A stretch of 64,000 nucleotides of DNA, taken from assembly GCA_000442125.1 (NCBI GenBank), contig KE546977.1, positions 620,001-684,000 of the forward strand. The letters run 5' to 3'. Numbering within the stretch: the stretch's first letter is position 1; every line of letters starts with the position of its first letter. Shown piece by piece: positions 1 to 14,749 of the stretch. The notes beneath the pieces are model-generated. The model ran no database searches. It was not told the DNA's origin and was given only the letters and a program-made list of their open reading frames with translations. Source of the stretch: Opeltia flavorubescens. Taxonomy: Eukaryota; Ascomycota; Lecanoromycetes; Teloschistales; Teloschistaceae. The position numbers and the translations under genes are program-made.

Positions 1-3000
1 TTTACTTTTATAATAAAAAAAATTTTTATTTTATTATAAAATATATTAAATAATATTTAGTAAATTATTAAAAAAATATATATTAATAATTATTCCTTTA
101 ACTATTTATTTAAAATTTTTATTAATAATTTACTATTAAATATAATAATTAATAATTTTATTTAAAATTATATATATATTATAAACTAGTTTATAAAAAT
201 AATAATTATTTAAACTAGTATAATAATATAAATTTTTAACTTATATATAAATTTTTAATAATAATTTTTTAAGTAATTAATAGGTTTTATATAGTTTACC
301 CCTTTTTTTTTTATTTTTAAATATACTTTTAATTTTAGTTTTTATTTTTTTTAATATACCTATTTTTAGTTTTATCTATTTAAAATCTTTAATAAATTTT
401 TTTATATTATCTAGATTATTAATTGATTTTTAAAAACTTTTAAAAGGTATAGTATTAATTTAATAAATTAAATATTAAAGTTTATTTTTAATTATATATT
501 TATTAAATATTTATTTTATTTTTTACTCTTTTTTACTTTTTATTAAAATAGATTAAAATTTAAAATTTTTATTATAAGAGTATTATAGTTTAAAAAAACT
601 AATATAAAATATAAAATAAATCCTCTTTAATTATTTAAATAATTTAAAAAAATAAATTTATTTATTAACTTTTTTTAAAACTTTAAAAAGCTTTAATTAT
701 TTATAATCTAGCTTTTTTTTAAATTTTAAAGTACGAATATTAATATTTTATAATAATATTTTATTATTTATTTAAAATTTTATAATTTTATAATAAATAT
801 TATAATATTTTATTTATTATTTAAAAACTTTTTTATAAAGTTTAATTAAATATTTTTTTAAATTTTTTAATTAATTTACTTTTTTAAATATTAAAAGCGC
901 CTCTTTTTTAAAAGCCCTATTTTTAAATTTAATTCCTAAAATAGTAATATATTTTTTAAATAATTTATTTAACGGTTTATTAATATATATATATATATTA
1001 TTATTATAAATAAACTTTATTAAAAATAATAATTTTAATTAATTATCTTATTTATAATTATAATAATTTTATAAATAATATTTTAAAATTTTATTCTAAT
1101 ACTTTATTTAACCGTTAAGTTAAAAATAAAATATAATATTAAATTTTTTTTTAATATCTAAATAATAATAAAAAATATTTTAAAATTTATTTATAAAAAG
1201 TAATTTTTTATTATTAATAATTTTCTATATAACTTTATAATATTTAATTAATTCGCGCTATAATAGCTTTATAAATCTTTTTATATTAATATTTTTAATA
1301 GTAGAAATATAAATTATATATTTAATTAACTTATTTACTAATATAAAAGTTAAATTATAGGTCTTTTTTATATAAAAATTAATTATAAATAATAGGTTAG
1401 TAATAAAATCTATTATTATTATATAAAACGGCTTTATATCTTTTAATAAAATTAATTTTAATTAATTATAAAATTTATAATAATAAATTTATACTTTTTA
1501 ATAATTAAAATATATTTTATAATAATTTTCTATTTTTTTAATTATATTTAATTAATAATATTTTTTATAAATTAAATCCTTTATTTTTTTTTATAAAATA
1601 ACCCACTTTAAAATTATTATAATTTATATAAAAAATTTCTTTTTTAATTATTAGATTATTAGATATATAAATTATTAGATTTTTTTAAAATAATTTATCC
1701 TTTTTAACCCTTTATTTTAAAAATTCTTTTTAATTAATAGTAAACTTTTAATATTATTTTTTCTTTATAATAAAAATATCCTTTTATTAAAATTTATAAA
1801 AAGTTATTTTATTATAAATAATTATATATTTAAAAAGGATTTTTTTAATTTAATAACCTATTAAATTAAAAATTAGAAGTTTATAAAGTTTAAAAATCTA
1901 TAAATTTTTTTAAATTTTTTTTTATTTTTATAAGTTATAAAAATATTTATAATAATTATACTATTTAATTATACCGTTAAAATTATTATAAATTTAATTA
2001 TTATAAATATTTTATTTTCTTTTTATAATAAAAGCTAGTAGTTTTTATTATAAAATTTATTTTATAAAATAAATAGGAAGTTATTATTATTATCTTTATT
2101 ATTATTAAATTTTATAATATTAAATCTTTTAAATAATATATTAACTAGGTTTATTAAGTTTTTCTAGTATTTTATATAAAAATTAAATATAGCTAGTTTT
2201 TTTATTTATTATATTTATTTTATAATAAACTTTTTTATAATTATAAAGTATTTAAAATTATTATAATTTATAATTATATAAATTACTTTTTTAATTTTTT
2301 ATAAATAATATTACTAATTTTTAAAATCTAGTATTATAATATAAAACTCTTTTTAATATATATTTTAATAGAATTTTATACTTTTAAATTTATAGCTAAA
2401 AAATACTATTAATTACTAATATAAACTCTCTTTTAATTTTTAATTAAAAAATTCCTTTATTCTACGCTTTAACGTATTTATTTTTATATAAATTTTAATA
2501 TTTATATTATAATATTATAAAATAAAAGTTAAAATAAAAAGTTTTTATAATTTTTTAAAAGTTTTTTATATTTTTTTAAACTAAATAAATTTAGATTTAA
2601 CTTATTTTTTTTTATACCTCGTATTAAATCGATTAAAAAAATAGTTATTTATAAAAAACCTTTTATAAATTACTTATAAAATCCTATAAATTCTAAAAAT
2701 ACTAGAATATCTTTTATATTTTCTAGTATTAGTTATTTACTTATAACTTTAATTTTTAAAAACTCTATATAAATTTCTCGCTAACCTATTATAAAATCTA
2801 AAAATAAAATTTTATTATAATTAAAAATATATTTTAAGAGTTTTATATATAAATAATATTTTAATAAAGCTTTAATAACTATATAAATAAATTTCTAATA
2901 TTTTTATTCCTTTTTAAAATAAATTAATATATTATTTAAATAAATTATATAAAATATATTTAAATAAAATTATAATACTTTATTAATATATAATTAAAAT

Positions 3001-5702
3001 ATAATAAAAATATTTATAAAATTAAATAATATAATTTAATATTTAAATTATATATAATGAGTTTAAAATATAATTTTTTATTTATTTTCCTACTTAATTT
3101 AAATATAATAATAAATATTATAAATATTAATTTTAATAAATTATTTTATATATATAAACCTATTTAAAATTCCCGATAATAAAAATATTAGATATTTATT
3201 TTTAATAGTAATTTTATTAAAACTTTTATAATTTATATATAATTATAAACTATTATATATTTTTTTAATAAATAATATTTATATATTAATTAAACTATTT
3301 AAAAGCTTTATCTAATTTTTAGTTTATATATTAATAAAATAATTTTAAATTACTACTAATTTATTTAATAATATATTATAAATTAGATTTATTTTTAACT
3401 ATTTATCTAGCTTTAAATCTATAGAATACTCTATTTAATTATATATATTTAAACTATTAGTAAATTCTTTTAAAAAAAACTCTATTAAGTTTTATAAATT
3501 TAATAAAATATTAAGATCTTTAACCTATATTATACCGTATTTTATTACTTCTAAAATAATTACTTTTATTTCTAGATTAGATATTAGTTAGTAAAAATAT
3601 ATAATTTATATACTACTCTTTTTATTTATTACTAGTATTATTAATTTAATAAATTCCTTTATAATATAAATACTAACTTAATTTAATACTATTTTATAAA
3701 TAGTAGGAATACTTTTATAAATTTATTTCTAGTTTTACTAGCGAATATTAAAATCTATTTCTACTAGCTAAAAATAGTTTAAAATTGTATTATATTTATA
3801 TATATTTATTATATAGTAATTATTCTTTTAATATTTTTTTACTCTATAATTATCTATAAAATTTATATTTAATAGGTAGAAATTATAAAACGAGATTTAA
3901 TAATTATTTACTACTTTAATTTACTTTAAAACTATTCGATTTTTAAATAAAAAAAATTTTTTAATAAATATTTATAAAATAAAATTTTTTTTAGACTAGA
4001 ATTAATAAAATAATAAACTATTTAAAGCTTTATAAAGGTATTAATATATAAAAAAACTATTATAATAAATACTTACTATTAAATAATAAATAACCCTAAT
4101 ATAGTAGTAGTATATACTAAAATTTACTTTTTTTTTATATTCCTTTTCCTTTATTATATTTTATTTATTTTTTTATAAATTTAAAGTATATAGAATTATT
4201 TATTTTATATTTTTAAATTTTATAAATTTAATACTTTACTTTAAATATTATTTTTTTATATTTTTTAAAATATTTAGTTAAATTCTAATTACTATTTTTA
4301 TTATAATTTAAATCTTTTTTTTTTTTATAAATTTTTTTTTTAACTATTTTATTTAAAAGATTAAATATTTTTATTAAATATTCTATACTTTAATTTAAAT
4401 ATAATATCTATTTTTTTTAAATATTATTTTAGCGTAATATATTATATTAAAAAGGTTTAATAGATTTTTAATTTTTTAAAATTTTATAACGCTTTATTAC
4501 TAATTCGTTTATCTATTTTAATTTATAAATAAAAAGTTTTTATAAATTAATCTATTAAATAATTTAAATTATTATATTATTATTATAAATATTAATCGAA
4601 TATAAATATTAACTATAATTCTAGCTATTTTATAAATTCTAACCGGGCTTTTATTTATATATTCTAGATTATTAGATTATTAAATATATTTTAATAGTAT
4701 TTAATAAAATTATTTTAAATAAATAATTTATTTTTAATACTTAATAATTTAATATAATTACGTTATTAAGTTTTAGATTTACTATTAAACCTAAAAACTA
4801 TCTAATAAATCTTTTTTTTTATAAAAAAATCCTCCTATAAAGTATTAATATATTTTTTATAATCGGTAAACTATTATATTAAGTCCTTATATTTAGTATA
4901 TAGCTATTCGCTAGATATTTTTAGCCTATTAGCTTTCTTTTTAGTATTTAAAAAAGATCGGTAATAATTATTATTATATTATTTTCGATAGCCTATACTA
5001 ACTTCTAGTTTAGTAATTTATAAACGAGTTTTTAATAATTTATTTTTTAACTCTAGTTCCTAGGTATAAAATTAAATTTATAGTATTTATATTCTAGTTT
5101 TTTTTTAATAGAATCGATTCGTTAAAAGCTTTATTTATTTAATTATTTATTATTTTAATATTTTTTTTACCGGATAAAAATTCATTTATTAAATTATTTT
5201 TATTATTTCCGTCCGGGTTTTTAAACGGATTTTACTCGTTATTACTAAATTTTATAATTCGGTCCTTTTATAAAGCTTCTAGCTATTCTAAAGTCTATAT
5301 ATAAGGTTTTTCTTTTTAAGCTCCTCTTATTATTTTATTAGATAACTCCTTATATTTAAAGAGTAATTAAAATTATAAAATCGATAAATAAATAGTTTAT
5401 AAATTTCGGGTTAACGAAGCTGCGTAATAGAATATAAAAGACGTTTATCTAGATAATAATAAAATTAATTACTAAAGAATTAGTAGCTTTATAAGATCGC
5501 TAGGCAAATAGCCTACGAACCTCGGGTTAACGAAGCTGCGTAGTAGAATATAAAAGACGCCTATTTAAATAATAGTAGAACTAATTATTAAAGAATTAGC
5601 AGTTTAGAACCCGTAAAATTTTTATTAAATATAGGCGCTACCTATATTAGATATAGCCCTATTTTCTACGAATTTTATACTTATTAGGCCTTCGGTTTTA
5701 TA
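1..5702 (-). mobile_element. Ty3/Gypsy LTR-retrotransposon fossil, copy A (3' end beyond window start)
   Basis: A broken Ty3/Gypsy element read on the minus strand: gag lies at high coordinates, reverse transcriptase near 2.65-3.4 kb and the presumed integrase near 1-2 kb. The RT is recognised from short residual motifs on the minus strand, such as a FLGF-x-x-FYRRFIKGF-type box at about 2,660-2,725, the KLSKCEF-like strand just upstream and a DDILIY-like box near 2,935. The high-coordinate edge on the minus strand starts TGTAAAACCGGAGGCC-like, as an LTR would, but no second LTR is visible. Copy B repeats the whole interval; a sampled 140-bp stretch differs at roughly one base in seven, all transitions. 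The element is riddled with breaks, cannot be active and is old. Confidence 0.85.
5381..5606. repeat. 116-bp tandem duplication inside copy A
   Basis: Two adjacent units (5,381-5,496 and 5,497-5,606) both contain a CGGGTTAACGAAGCTGCGTA core followed by a run ending in AAAGAATTAG. Copy B has a single unit at 12,666-12,775, so the duplication arose in copy A or was lost in copy B. The unit lies near the 5' side of the minus-strand Gypsy element, in the LTR/leader/early gag zone, and keeps more G+C than its surroundings. Confidence 0.85.
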
Positions 5703-7280
5703 ATTATATCTCTTTTAATTAGATTTAATCCTTTAAATTCTATTAATAAATAATAAATTTATATAATAAACTTTTATCTTTTACTAGCCGGTATATAGCT
5801 ATATTAAAATCTATAAAAGTTAATTTTATAAGTATTAATAAACGGACTTTATATATAATTATAAAATCTAAATATTTTATAATTTAGCTAAAAGTATAAT
5901 TATTTTTTCGATTTATTTACTTAATTTAAGTAAATTAAATTAATTATTTTAACTTTACTTAAATATTTATAAACTATAGGCTTTTTATTTATAATATCTA
6001 TTTAATATTATTCTATAAAATTTTAAAAATTAAACTTATAAATAAATATATTAAAATTTTATTTTTTTATTTACTATAAAATAATTTAAAATAATATAAA
6101 ACTCTTTTAAACTTTTTTTAAAAAATAAAATCTATAAATTTTAGCTTTTAGCTATATTAAGTTATTTTTAGATATTAAATTTATAAATAAATAATACTTT
6201 TATTATATAATTTTCTTTTCTAGAATATTATTTTATTTATTATATAGCGATAAAATATTTTAAGCTTATCTTAATAGTATTAAACTATTTTTTATTATAT
6301 AAAATTATTTAAAGCTCGATTTTCGACTTTAATTTACTTTTAAAAAATATATAATAATAGATATAAAATAAACTAGAATTTCTTTTAGAATTATATTTTC
6401 TAAAAAGCTATAAATATAATAAAAAGGTAAATAATTACTTTTTTCTTTAATTATTATTTATCGAGCCCTTTTTTATTTTTATAATATTTTTCTAGCGAAT
6501 ATTTTTTAAAATATTTAGATAATTATATTTTTTTTTAGATTTTTATTTTTTATTAAGCTACGAACTTTTTATAACTTTTTTTTTTATTTTAAACTTAGAG
6601 TTATAGTTTATTATATAAGTATAAATTCTAGCTATTATTAAAATTAATTAATAAAATATAGTATTAAAATTATAAATTTCTTTTATTTCTTTAAAATTTT
6701 CGTTTAATTTTATAAATTCTAGTTAATCTAGTAGATAAATAGGTTTAAATTTAATTTTTTCTAATTTTTTATATAACTTTTACTATAGCCTTTTTATTTA
6801 AAGAAAACTATAAAAAGAAGTCGTAGTTTAAAAATATATAAAAAATAGATTTTTTAAATATTTAAATTATAATTTTATAATTTATTATTTTAATAATACT
6901 TTTAAATAATTATTTAAATTTTTTAAATTTTTTTAATTAAATATTAATATAATATTTTATAATTAATAAAAGCCTAATTTAATATATATAATATATTAAA
7001 TATTTTATAATAAATTCTATATATATCTATTATATATTTATAGAAAAAATTATTAAATATAATTATTATTCTTTTATTAATTATTAATATAAATAAAATA
7101 TTTATTTTTTAAAAAAATAATATATATTTAAAAATTTTTACTAATATTCTTATTTAAAAGTAAACTTTAGAGTTATTCTTATTTTTTAATAATAATATTT
7201 TTAGGAATTTAAAGTAAAACTTTTTATAGAGTAAAGGCTTATTAATACTACTACTTTAATAGTAATAGATATAATTAAAC
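5703..7280. other. degraded stretch between Gypsy copies A and B
   Basis: No open gene is visible. The minus strand of about 6,480-6,840 looks coding-derived: a charged, coiled-coil-like composition survives across several frames, which would suit a gag-type protein, but no domain is recognisable. The interval should include the 3' end of copy B, because B continues to the left of the point where copy A is cut by the window start. It may also hold the 5' end of A or a remnant of D. I found no LTR pair in it. Confidence 0.4.
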
Positions 7281-10200
7281 CTTTTATTTCTATAATAAAA
7301 AAGGTTTCTATTTTATTATAAAATATAGTAGATAATATTTAGTAAATTATTAAAAAAATATATATTAGTAATTATTTCTTGAATTATTTATTTAAAGTTT
7401 TTATTAATAATTTACTTTTAAATATAATAGTTAGTAGTTTTATTTAAAAATATAAGTATATTATAGACTAGTTTATAAAAATAATAATTATTTAAATTAA
7501 TATAATAATATAAATTTTTTAATTTATATATAAATTTTTAGTAATAATTTTTTAAATAATTATTAAATTTTATATAATTTATTTTTTTTCTTTTTACCTT
7601 TAAATATATTTTTTATTCCAGCCTTTATTTTTTTTAATATACCTACCTTTAGTTTTATCTACTCGAAATTTTTAATAGATTTTTTAATATTATCTAGGTT
7701 ATTAACTAGCTTTTAAAAATTTTTAAAAAGTATAATATTAATTTAATAAATTAAATATTAAAGTTTACCTTTAATTATACGCTTATTAAATACTTATTCT
7801 ATTTTTTATTTTTTTTTACCTTTTATTAAAATAAGTTAAGGTTTAAAATTTTTACTATAAAAATATTATAGTTTAAGTAAACTAATATAGAATATAAAAT
7901 AGATTCTTTTATATTATTTAAATAGTTTAAAAAAATAAATTTATTTATTAATTCTTTTTAGAATTTTAAAAGGTTTTTATTATTTATAGTTTAATTTTTT
8001 TTTAAACCTTAAAATACAGATATTAATATTTTATAGTAGTATTTTATTACTTTTTTAAAAGTTTATAATTTTATAATAAATATTATAATATTTTATTTTT
8101 TATTTAAAAACTTTTTTATAAAGTTTAATTAAATATTTCTTTAAATTTTTTAATTAATTTATTTTTTTAAATATTAAGGGCGTCTTTTTTTTAAAAGCTA
8201 TATTTTTAAATTTAATTTTTAAAATAGTAATATATCTTTTAAATAATTTATTTAATAGTTTACTAATATTTATATATATACTATTATTATAAATAAACTC
8301 CACCGAAGGTAATAGTTTTAATTAATTATCCTATTTATAATTATAATAAACTTATAGATAATATTTTAAGGTTTAGTTTTAATATTCTATTTAACCGTTA
8401 ATTTAAAGATAAAATATAATATTAAATTTCTTTTTAATATCTAAATAATAATAAAAAATATTTTAAAATTTATTTATAAAAAACGACCTTTTATTATTAA
8501 TAATTTCCTATATAATTTTATAATATTTAATAAATTTATATTATAATAATTCTATAAACCTTTTTATATTAATATTTTTAGTAGTAGAAATATAAATTAT
8601 ATATTTAATTAATTTATCTATTAATATAAATATTAAATCGCAGGTTCTTTTTATATAAAGGTCGGTTATAAGTAATAAATTAGTAATAAAATTTATTATT
8701 ATTATATAAAACGGCTTTATATCTTCTAGTAGAATTAGTTCTAATTAATTATAAAACTTATAATAGTAAATTTATACTTTTTAATAATTAGAGTATATTT
8801 TATAATAATTTTCTATTTTTTTAATTATATTTAACTAATAATATTTTCTATAAATCGAATCCTCTATTTTTTTTTTATAAAATAACCTACTTTAGGATTA
8901 TTATAATTTATATAAAAAATTTCTTTTTTTATTATTAAATTATTAAATATCTAAATTACTAGGCTTTTTTAAAGTAGTTTATTCTTTTTAATCCTTTATT
9001 TCGAAAGTTTTTTCTAATTAATAATAAATTTTTAGCGCTATTCCTCTTTTATAATAAAAGCGTCTTTTTATTAAAATTTAAAAAGCTACTTTATTATAAA
9101 TAATTATATATTTAAAAAGGATTTTTTTAATTTAATAACCTATTAAATTAAAAATTAAAAGTTTATAAAGTTTAAAAACCTATAAACTTTTTTAAGTTTT
9201 TTTTTATCTTTATAAGTAGCGAGGGTATCTATAATAATTATATTATCTGGTTATACCGTTAAAATTACTATAAATTTAATTATTATAAGTATTCTATTTT
9301 TTTTTTTATAATTTAAGCTAGTAGTTTCTATTATAAAGTGTATTTCGTAGAATAAATAAAAAGTTATTATTATTATTTTTATTATTATTAGATTTTATAA
9401 TATTAAGCCTTTTAAATAATATATTAATTAGATTTAATAAACCTTTTTAATATTTTATATAGAAATTAAATATAGTTAGTTTTTTTATCTACTATATTTA
9501 TTTTATAATAAGCTCTTTTATAATTATAAAATATTTAAAGTTATTATAATCTATAATTATATAGATTACTTTTTTAACTTTTTATAAATAATACCGCTAA
9601 TTTTTAAAATCTAGTATTATAGTATAAAATTCTTTATTATATATATTTTAATAGAATTTTATACCTTTAAATTTATAGTTAAAAAGTACTATTAAATATT
9701 AATATAAATTTTCTTCTAGTTTTTAGTTAAAAATCCCCCCTATTTTATATTTTAATATATTTATTTTTATATAAATTTTAGTATTTATATTATAATATTA
9801 TAAAATAGAAGTTGAAATAAAAATTTTTTTTAATTTTTTAAAAGTTTTTTATACTTTTTTAAATTAAATAAATTTAGACCTAGTTTATTTTTTTTATACC
9901 TTATATTAGGTCGGTTAAAAAAGCGGTTATTTATAAAAAACCTTTTATAAATCGCTTATAAAATCCTACGAATTCTAAAAATACTAAAATATCCTTTATA
10001 TTTTCTAATACTAGCTATTTATTTATAGCTTCGATTTTTAAAAACTTTATATAAATTTTTTACTAATTTATTATAAAGTTTAAAAATATAATTTTAGTAT
10101 AATTAAAAATATATTTTAATAGTTTTATATATAAATAATACTTTAATAAAGTTTTAATAATTATATAAATATATTTTTAATATTTTTTTTTATTTTTAAA

Positions 10201-12871
10201 GTAAATTAATATATTATTTAAATAGATTATATAAAATATATTTTAATAAAATTATAATATTTTATTAATATATAATTAGAATATAATAAGAATATTTATA
10301 AAATTAAATAGTATAATTTAATATTTAAATTATTTATAGTAAATTTAAAATATAATTTTTTATTTATTTTTCTATCTAATTTAAATATAATAATAGGTAT
10401 TATATATATTAATTTTAGTAAATCGCCTCGTATATATAAATCTATTTAAAGTTTTTAATAATAGGAGTAAAAAATATTTATTTTTAATAGTAATTTTATT
10501 AAAACCTTTATAATTTAAATATAATTATAAATTACTATCTGGCTTTTTAATAAATAGTATTAATATTTTAATTAGATTATTTAAAGGTTTTATCTAACCT
10601 TTAATTTATATATTAATAAAATAATTTTAAATTACCGCTAATTTATCTAGTAATATATTATAGATTAGGCCTATTTTTAGCTATTTATTTAGCTTTAAAT
10701 TTATAAAATATTCTATTTAATTATATATATTTAAATTATTAATAAATTTTTTTAAAAAGAACTCTACTAAGTTTTATAAAACCGGCGGAATTTTAAAATC
10801 TTTAATTTATATTATACCGTATTTTACTACTTTTAAAATAGCTATTTCTACTTTTAGGTTAGATATTAATTAGTAAAGATATATAATCTATATACTACCT
10901 TTTTTATTTATTATTAGTATTATTAATTTAATAAATTCTTTTATAATATAAATATCGATTTAGTTTAATACCGCTTTATAAATAATAGGAGTACTTTTAT
11001 AAGTCTATTTTTTATTTTATTAGCGAATATTAAAGTCTACTTTTATTAATTAAAAGTAGCCTAAAATCGTATTATATTTATATATATTTATTATATAGTA
11101 ATTATTTTTTGAATACTTTTTTATTTTATAATTATCTATTAAATTTATATCTAATAGATAGAAATTATAAAACGGGATTTAACGGTTATTTACCGCTTTA
11201 ATTTATTCTAAAGCTATTTAATTTTTAAATAAAGAAAACTTTTTAATAAATATTTATAAAATAAAATTTCTTTTTATATTAAAATTAACTAAATAACGAG
11301 CTATTTAAGATTTAGTAAAGATATTAATATATAAAAAAACTATTATAATAAGTATTTAGCGCTTAATTATAAGTAATTCTAATATAATAGCGGTATATAT
11401 TAAAATTTTTTTTTTTATGTTCTTTTTTCTTTATTATATTTTTCCTGCTTTTTTATAAATTTAAAATATATAGGATTATTTATTTTATATTTTTCTATTT
11501 TATAGATTTAATATTTTATTTTAAACGCTATTTTTTTATATTTTTTTAGGCGTTTAATTAAATTTTAATTATTATTTTTACTGTAATTTAAATCTTTTTT
11601 TTTTTTATAAATTTCTCCCCCGATTATTTTATTCGGAGGATTAGGTATTTTTATTAAATATTTTATATTTTAGTTTAAGTATAGTATCTATTTTTTATAA
11701 ATATTATTTTAATATAATATATTATATTAAAAAGGTTTAATAGGTTTTTAATTTTTTAAAATTTTATAACGCTTTATTATTAATTCGCTTATTTATTTTA
11801 ATTTATAGATAAAAAATCTTTATAAATTTATTTATTAAATAATTTAGGTTATTATATTATTATTATAGATATTAATCGAATATAGATACTTATTATAATT
11901 CCAGCTATTTTATAAATTCTAACTAAACTTTTATTTATATATTTTAGATTATTAAATTATTAAATATATTTTTATAATATTCGGTAAAATTATTTTAAAT
12001 AAATAATTTACTTTTAGCGCTTAATAATTTAATATAATCGCGTTATTAAGTTTTAGATTTACTATTAAGTTTAAAAGCGGCTTAATAAACTTTTTCCTTT
12101 TTAATAAAAAAATCTTTTTATAAAATATTAATATATTTTTTATAATTAGTAAGCTACTATATTAAATCCTTATATTTAGTATACGGCTATTTATTAAATA
12201 TTTTCGGCCTATTAGCTTTCTTTTTAATATTTAAAAAAAACCGGTAATAATTATCGCTATATTATTTTTAGTAGTCTACGCTAGCTTTTAATTTAGTAAT
12301 TTATAAATGAATTTTTAATAATTTATTTTTTAATTCTAGTTTCTAAGTACGAAACTAAGCTTATAGTATTTATACCCTAGTTTTTTCTTTTAATAGAGTC
12401 GATTTATTAGAAGTTTTATTTATTTAATCGCTTATTATTTTAATATTTTTTTTATTAAATAAAGATTCGTTTATTAGGTTATTTTTATTATTTCCGCCTA
12501 GGTTTTTAAGCGGATTTTACTCGTTATTACTAAATTTTATAATTTAGTCTTCTTATAAGGCTTTTAACTATTTTAAAGCCTATACGCGAGGTTTTTTTTT
12601 TTAAACTTCTCTCGTTATTTTATTAGGTAACTTTTTATAATTAAAGAATAATTAGAATTATAAAATCGCTAGATAAATAGCCTGCGAACCTCGGGTTAAT
12701 AGAGCTACGTAGTAGAATATAGAAGACGTTTATTTAGATAATAATAGAACTAATTATTAAAGAATTAGTAGTTTAGAGCTCGTAGAGTTTTTATTAAATA
12801 TAGGCGCTACCCGTATTAAATATAGCCTTACCTCCTATAAGTTTTACACCCGCTGGGCCTCCGGTTTTACA
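7281..12871 (-). mobile_element. Ty3/Gypsy LTR-retrotransposon fossil, copy B
   Basis: This is the second copy of the family seen at 1-5,702, in the same orientation at an offset of about 7.2-7.3 kb. It has the same layout: RT motifs near 9.93-10.25 kb, presumed integrase near 8.2-9.1 kb, and a gag-like region at 11.4-12.7 kb. The right edge is sharp: homology with copy A stops after a TTTTACA/TTTTATA end, which reads TGTAAAACCGG on the minus strand as an LTR start would. The five bases attat follow in both copies. Beyond this edge element D begins, within its RNase H region. The left edge is not resolved. The copy is heavily broken and old, and its differences from copy A are almost all transitions, as expected for RIP. 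Confidence 0.85.
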
Positions 12872-12876
12872 ATTAT

Positions 12877-14060
12877 AATAAATACTATAAAATATAAATA
12901 AAATAATAATTAAATTTATTTATAACTAAAAAATTAAAAATAGTTTAATAAAATATAATAATATTAAATAAATAGTTTATAAAATTATAGTTTTTATATT
13001 AAATGATTTAATTATAGGGTATATTCTATATATTATCTATACTATATATATAACTTCTAGTTCTATTAGCTAGGAGTATAATTTTACTAAAAATAGAAGT
13101 TTTAAAAGAAATATAATCGATTAAATATTATTTTTAAAGAAATCGGGGTTTTTTTTTTAATATAGTAAATTATAATATTTAAGCTATATTATTTAGACCT
13201 ATTTATATTAATATATAGCTAATAATTCGAATTAAAATAGCTAAAAAAGTTTAAACTATTGAAAGACTCTTATAAAAGATTAAAAGAATTAAAATATAAA
13301 GGTTTTTTTTTATTAGTATAATTTTAGTATAATATTTTTATTTTTATTTAATATTCGATAAAAAATCTTTTAATAGTCTTATTTTAAAATATAAAAATAG
13401 CTTCGCTATTTATAAATAGTAAGGAGTTTTATTATATAGATAACTAATAAAATCGAGGTAATATTCTAAAATTTATAGGTTTTTTAGAAAATTAATCTAA
13501 TTTAAAGTTTTAATTTTTTTTTATAGTTGATAAATTAATATTATTAATTTTTCATTTAAATAAAATAATAGATAAATAATTAAAAAATATCTTTTTAGAA
13601 TTTAGTATAATATTTAACTCCTAAAATTTAGTAAAGAGAAGTTTAAAATATAAAATATATTTATTAAAATTATAAAAGAAAACTATAATATTATTAATAT
13701 ATATTTTAATAAAATTTCTAAAATTTTATAACTAGCGGTTTATTACGCGCTAAACGTATAATAAAAAATTTTTATACTCTATATAGACTATATTAAAGGA
13801 TTCTAGTCCTTTATAAGTAATTATAGTAGATTTATTACGATTTAATAACTAGATTTCGAAATATTAAAAAAATTCTAAACTATTTATAATACTAAAATAT
13901 ATATAGCTTTAGATAATATTAATAATATTATTTTTTAAAGGAATTAAATATAAATTCGTAGTTAAAATTTTATTTAAACTTTTAATATTAATTATTATAT
14001 ATATTTTTCGTATAAACGTTCTATCCGACCTATTATAAATAGTATACTATATAATAGATA
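12877..14060 (-). pseudogene. element D pol relic: RT and RNase H region
   Basis: Short stretches on the minus strand match the order of a fungal Gypsy polymerase. A DIRGLNKI-like box and the following PLP-type segment lie near 13,990. A YxDD-type box (seen as YINNI) lies near 13,680, with the thumb region down to about 13,450. An RNase H-like region follows, with a YIN-x-DASK-like start near 13,220 and a STDKLNLR-like stretch near 12,920. It is one of the better-preserved patches of D, but it is a fossil with many breaks and cannot be translated through. Confidence 0.7.
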
Positions 14061-14749
14061 TAGGAAAATTAAATAATATAACTAGCTTAAACTATTTTAT
14101 ACAGTTTTATTTATTTAATTTATTAAATTCCGCGTTAATTACTTCGCGGTCTTTAATTCCTATAGAATATATTTTATAAACGAGCTTTAAAGCTATAAAG
14201 AAATTTTAATTACTATTTAAAAAAAAATATATTTAATTTTTTTTTATAAATATTTATAATTAATTCTTTAAATTTCTAAATACTTCTAAATTTATTAACG
14301 AGCTTAGATATTTTAAAAATATCTTTATCGCTTTTATAAATAGTAATATAATTAAATAGTATATACTTATATCCTTTATATAAACAATCTAGTAGTTTAA
14401 TATTAATATTATTTATAAATATATTATTTTTTATATTTATAGAAAAATATCCTTTAATATTATATTCTATATATCTATTTAATAGTATATAACATTCTAA
14501 TATTCTAAAATTCAATTAAAAATAAACAATAAATTTTTAATTATAATTTATTAAATATTAATCTCTATTATATAAATATATATACCGTTTATCTCTAAAT
14601 TAAAAAAGTAGTTATAATCTAGAAAAAATCTAGATTTTTAAATTTAATTATAATTTTTATAATAGACTTTAAGAAAAGGAATACTTTATATTTATTATAT
14701 ACTATTTTATAAACTTTAATTTTATTTTTTAAAGTAATTTTAATCTAGA

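Noticed and set aside
14276-14515. 79-codon minus-strand open frame as a gene
   Set aside because: It lies between the protease-like and RT relics of Gypsy element D on the same strand and has no independent features. It is a surviving fragment of the fossil polyprotein.
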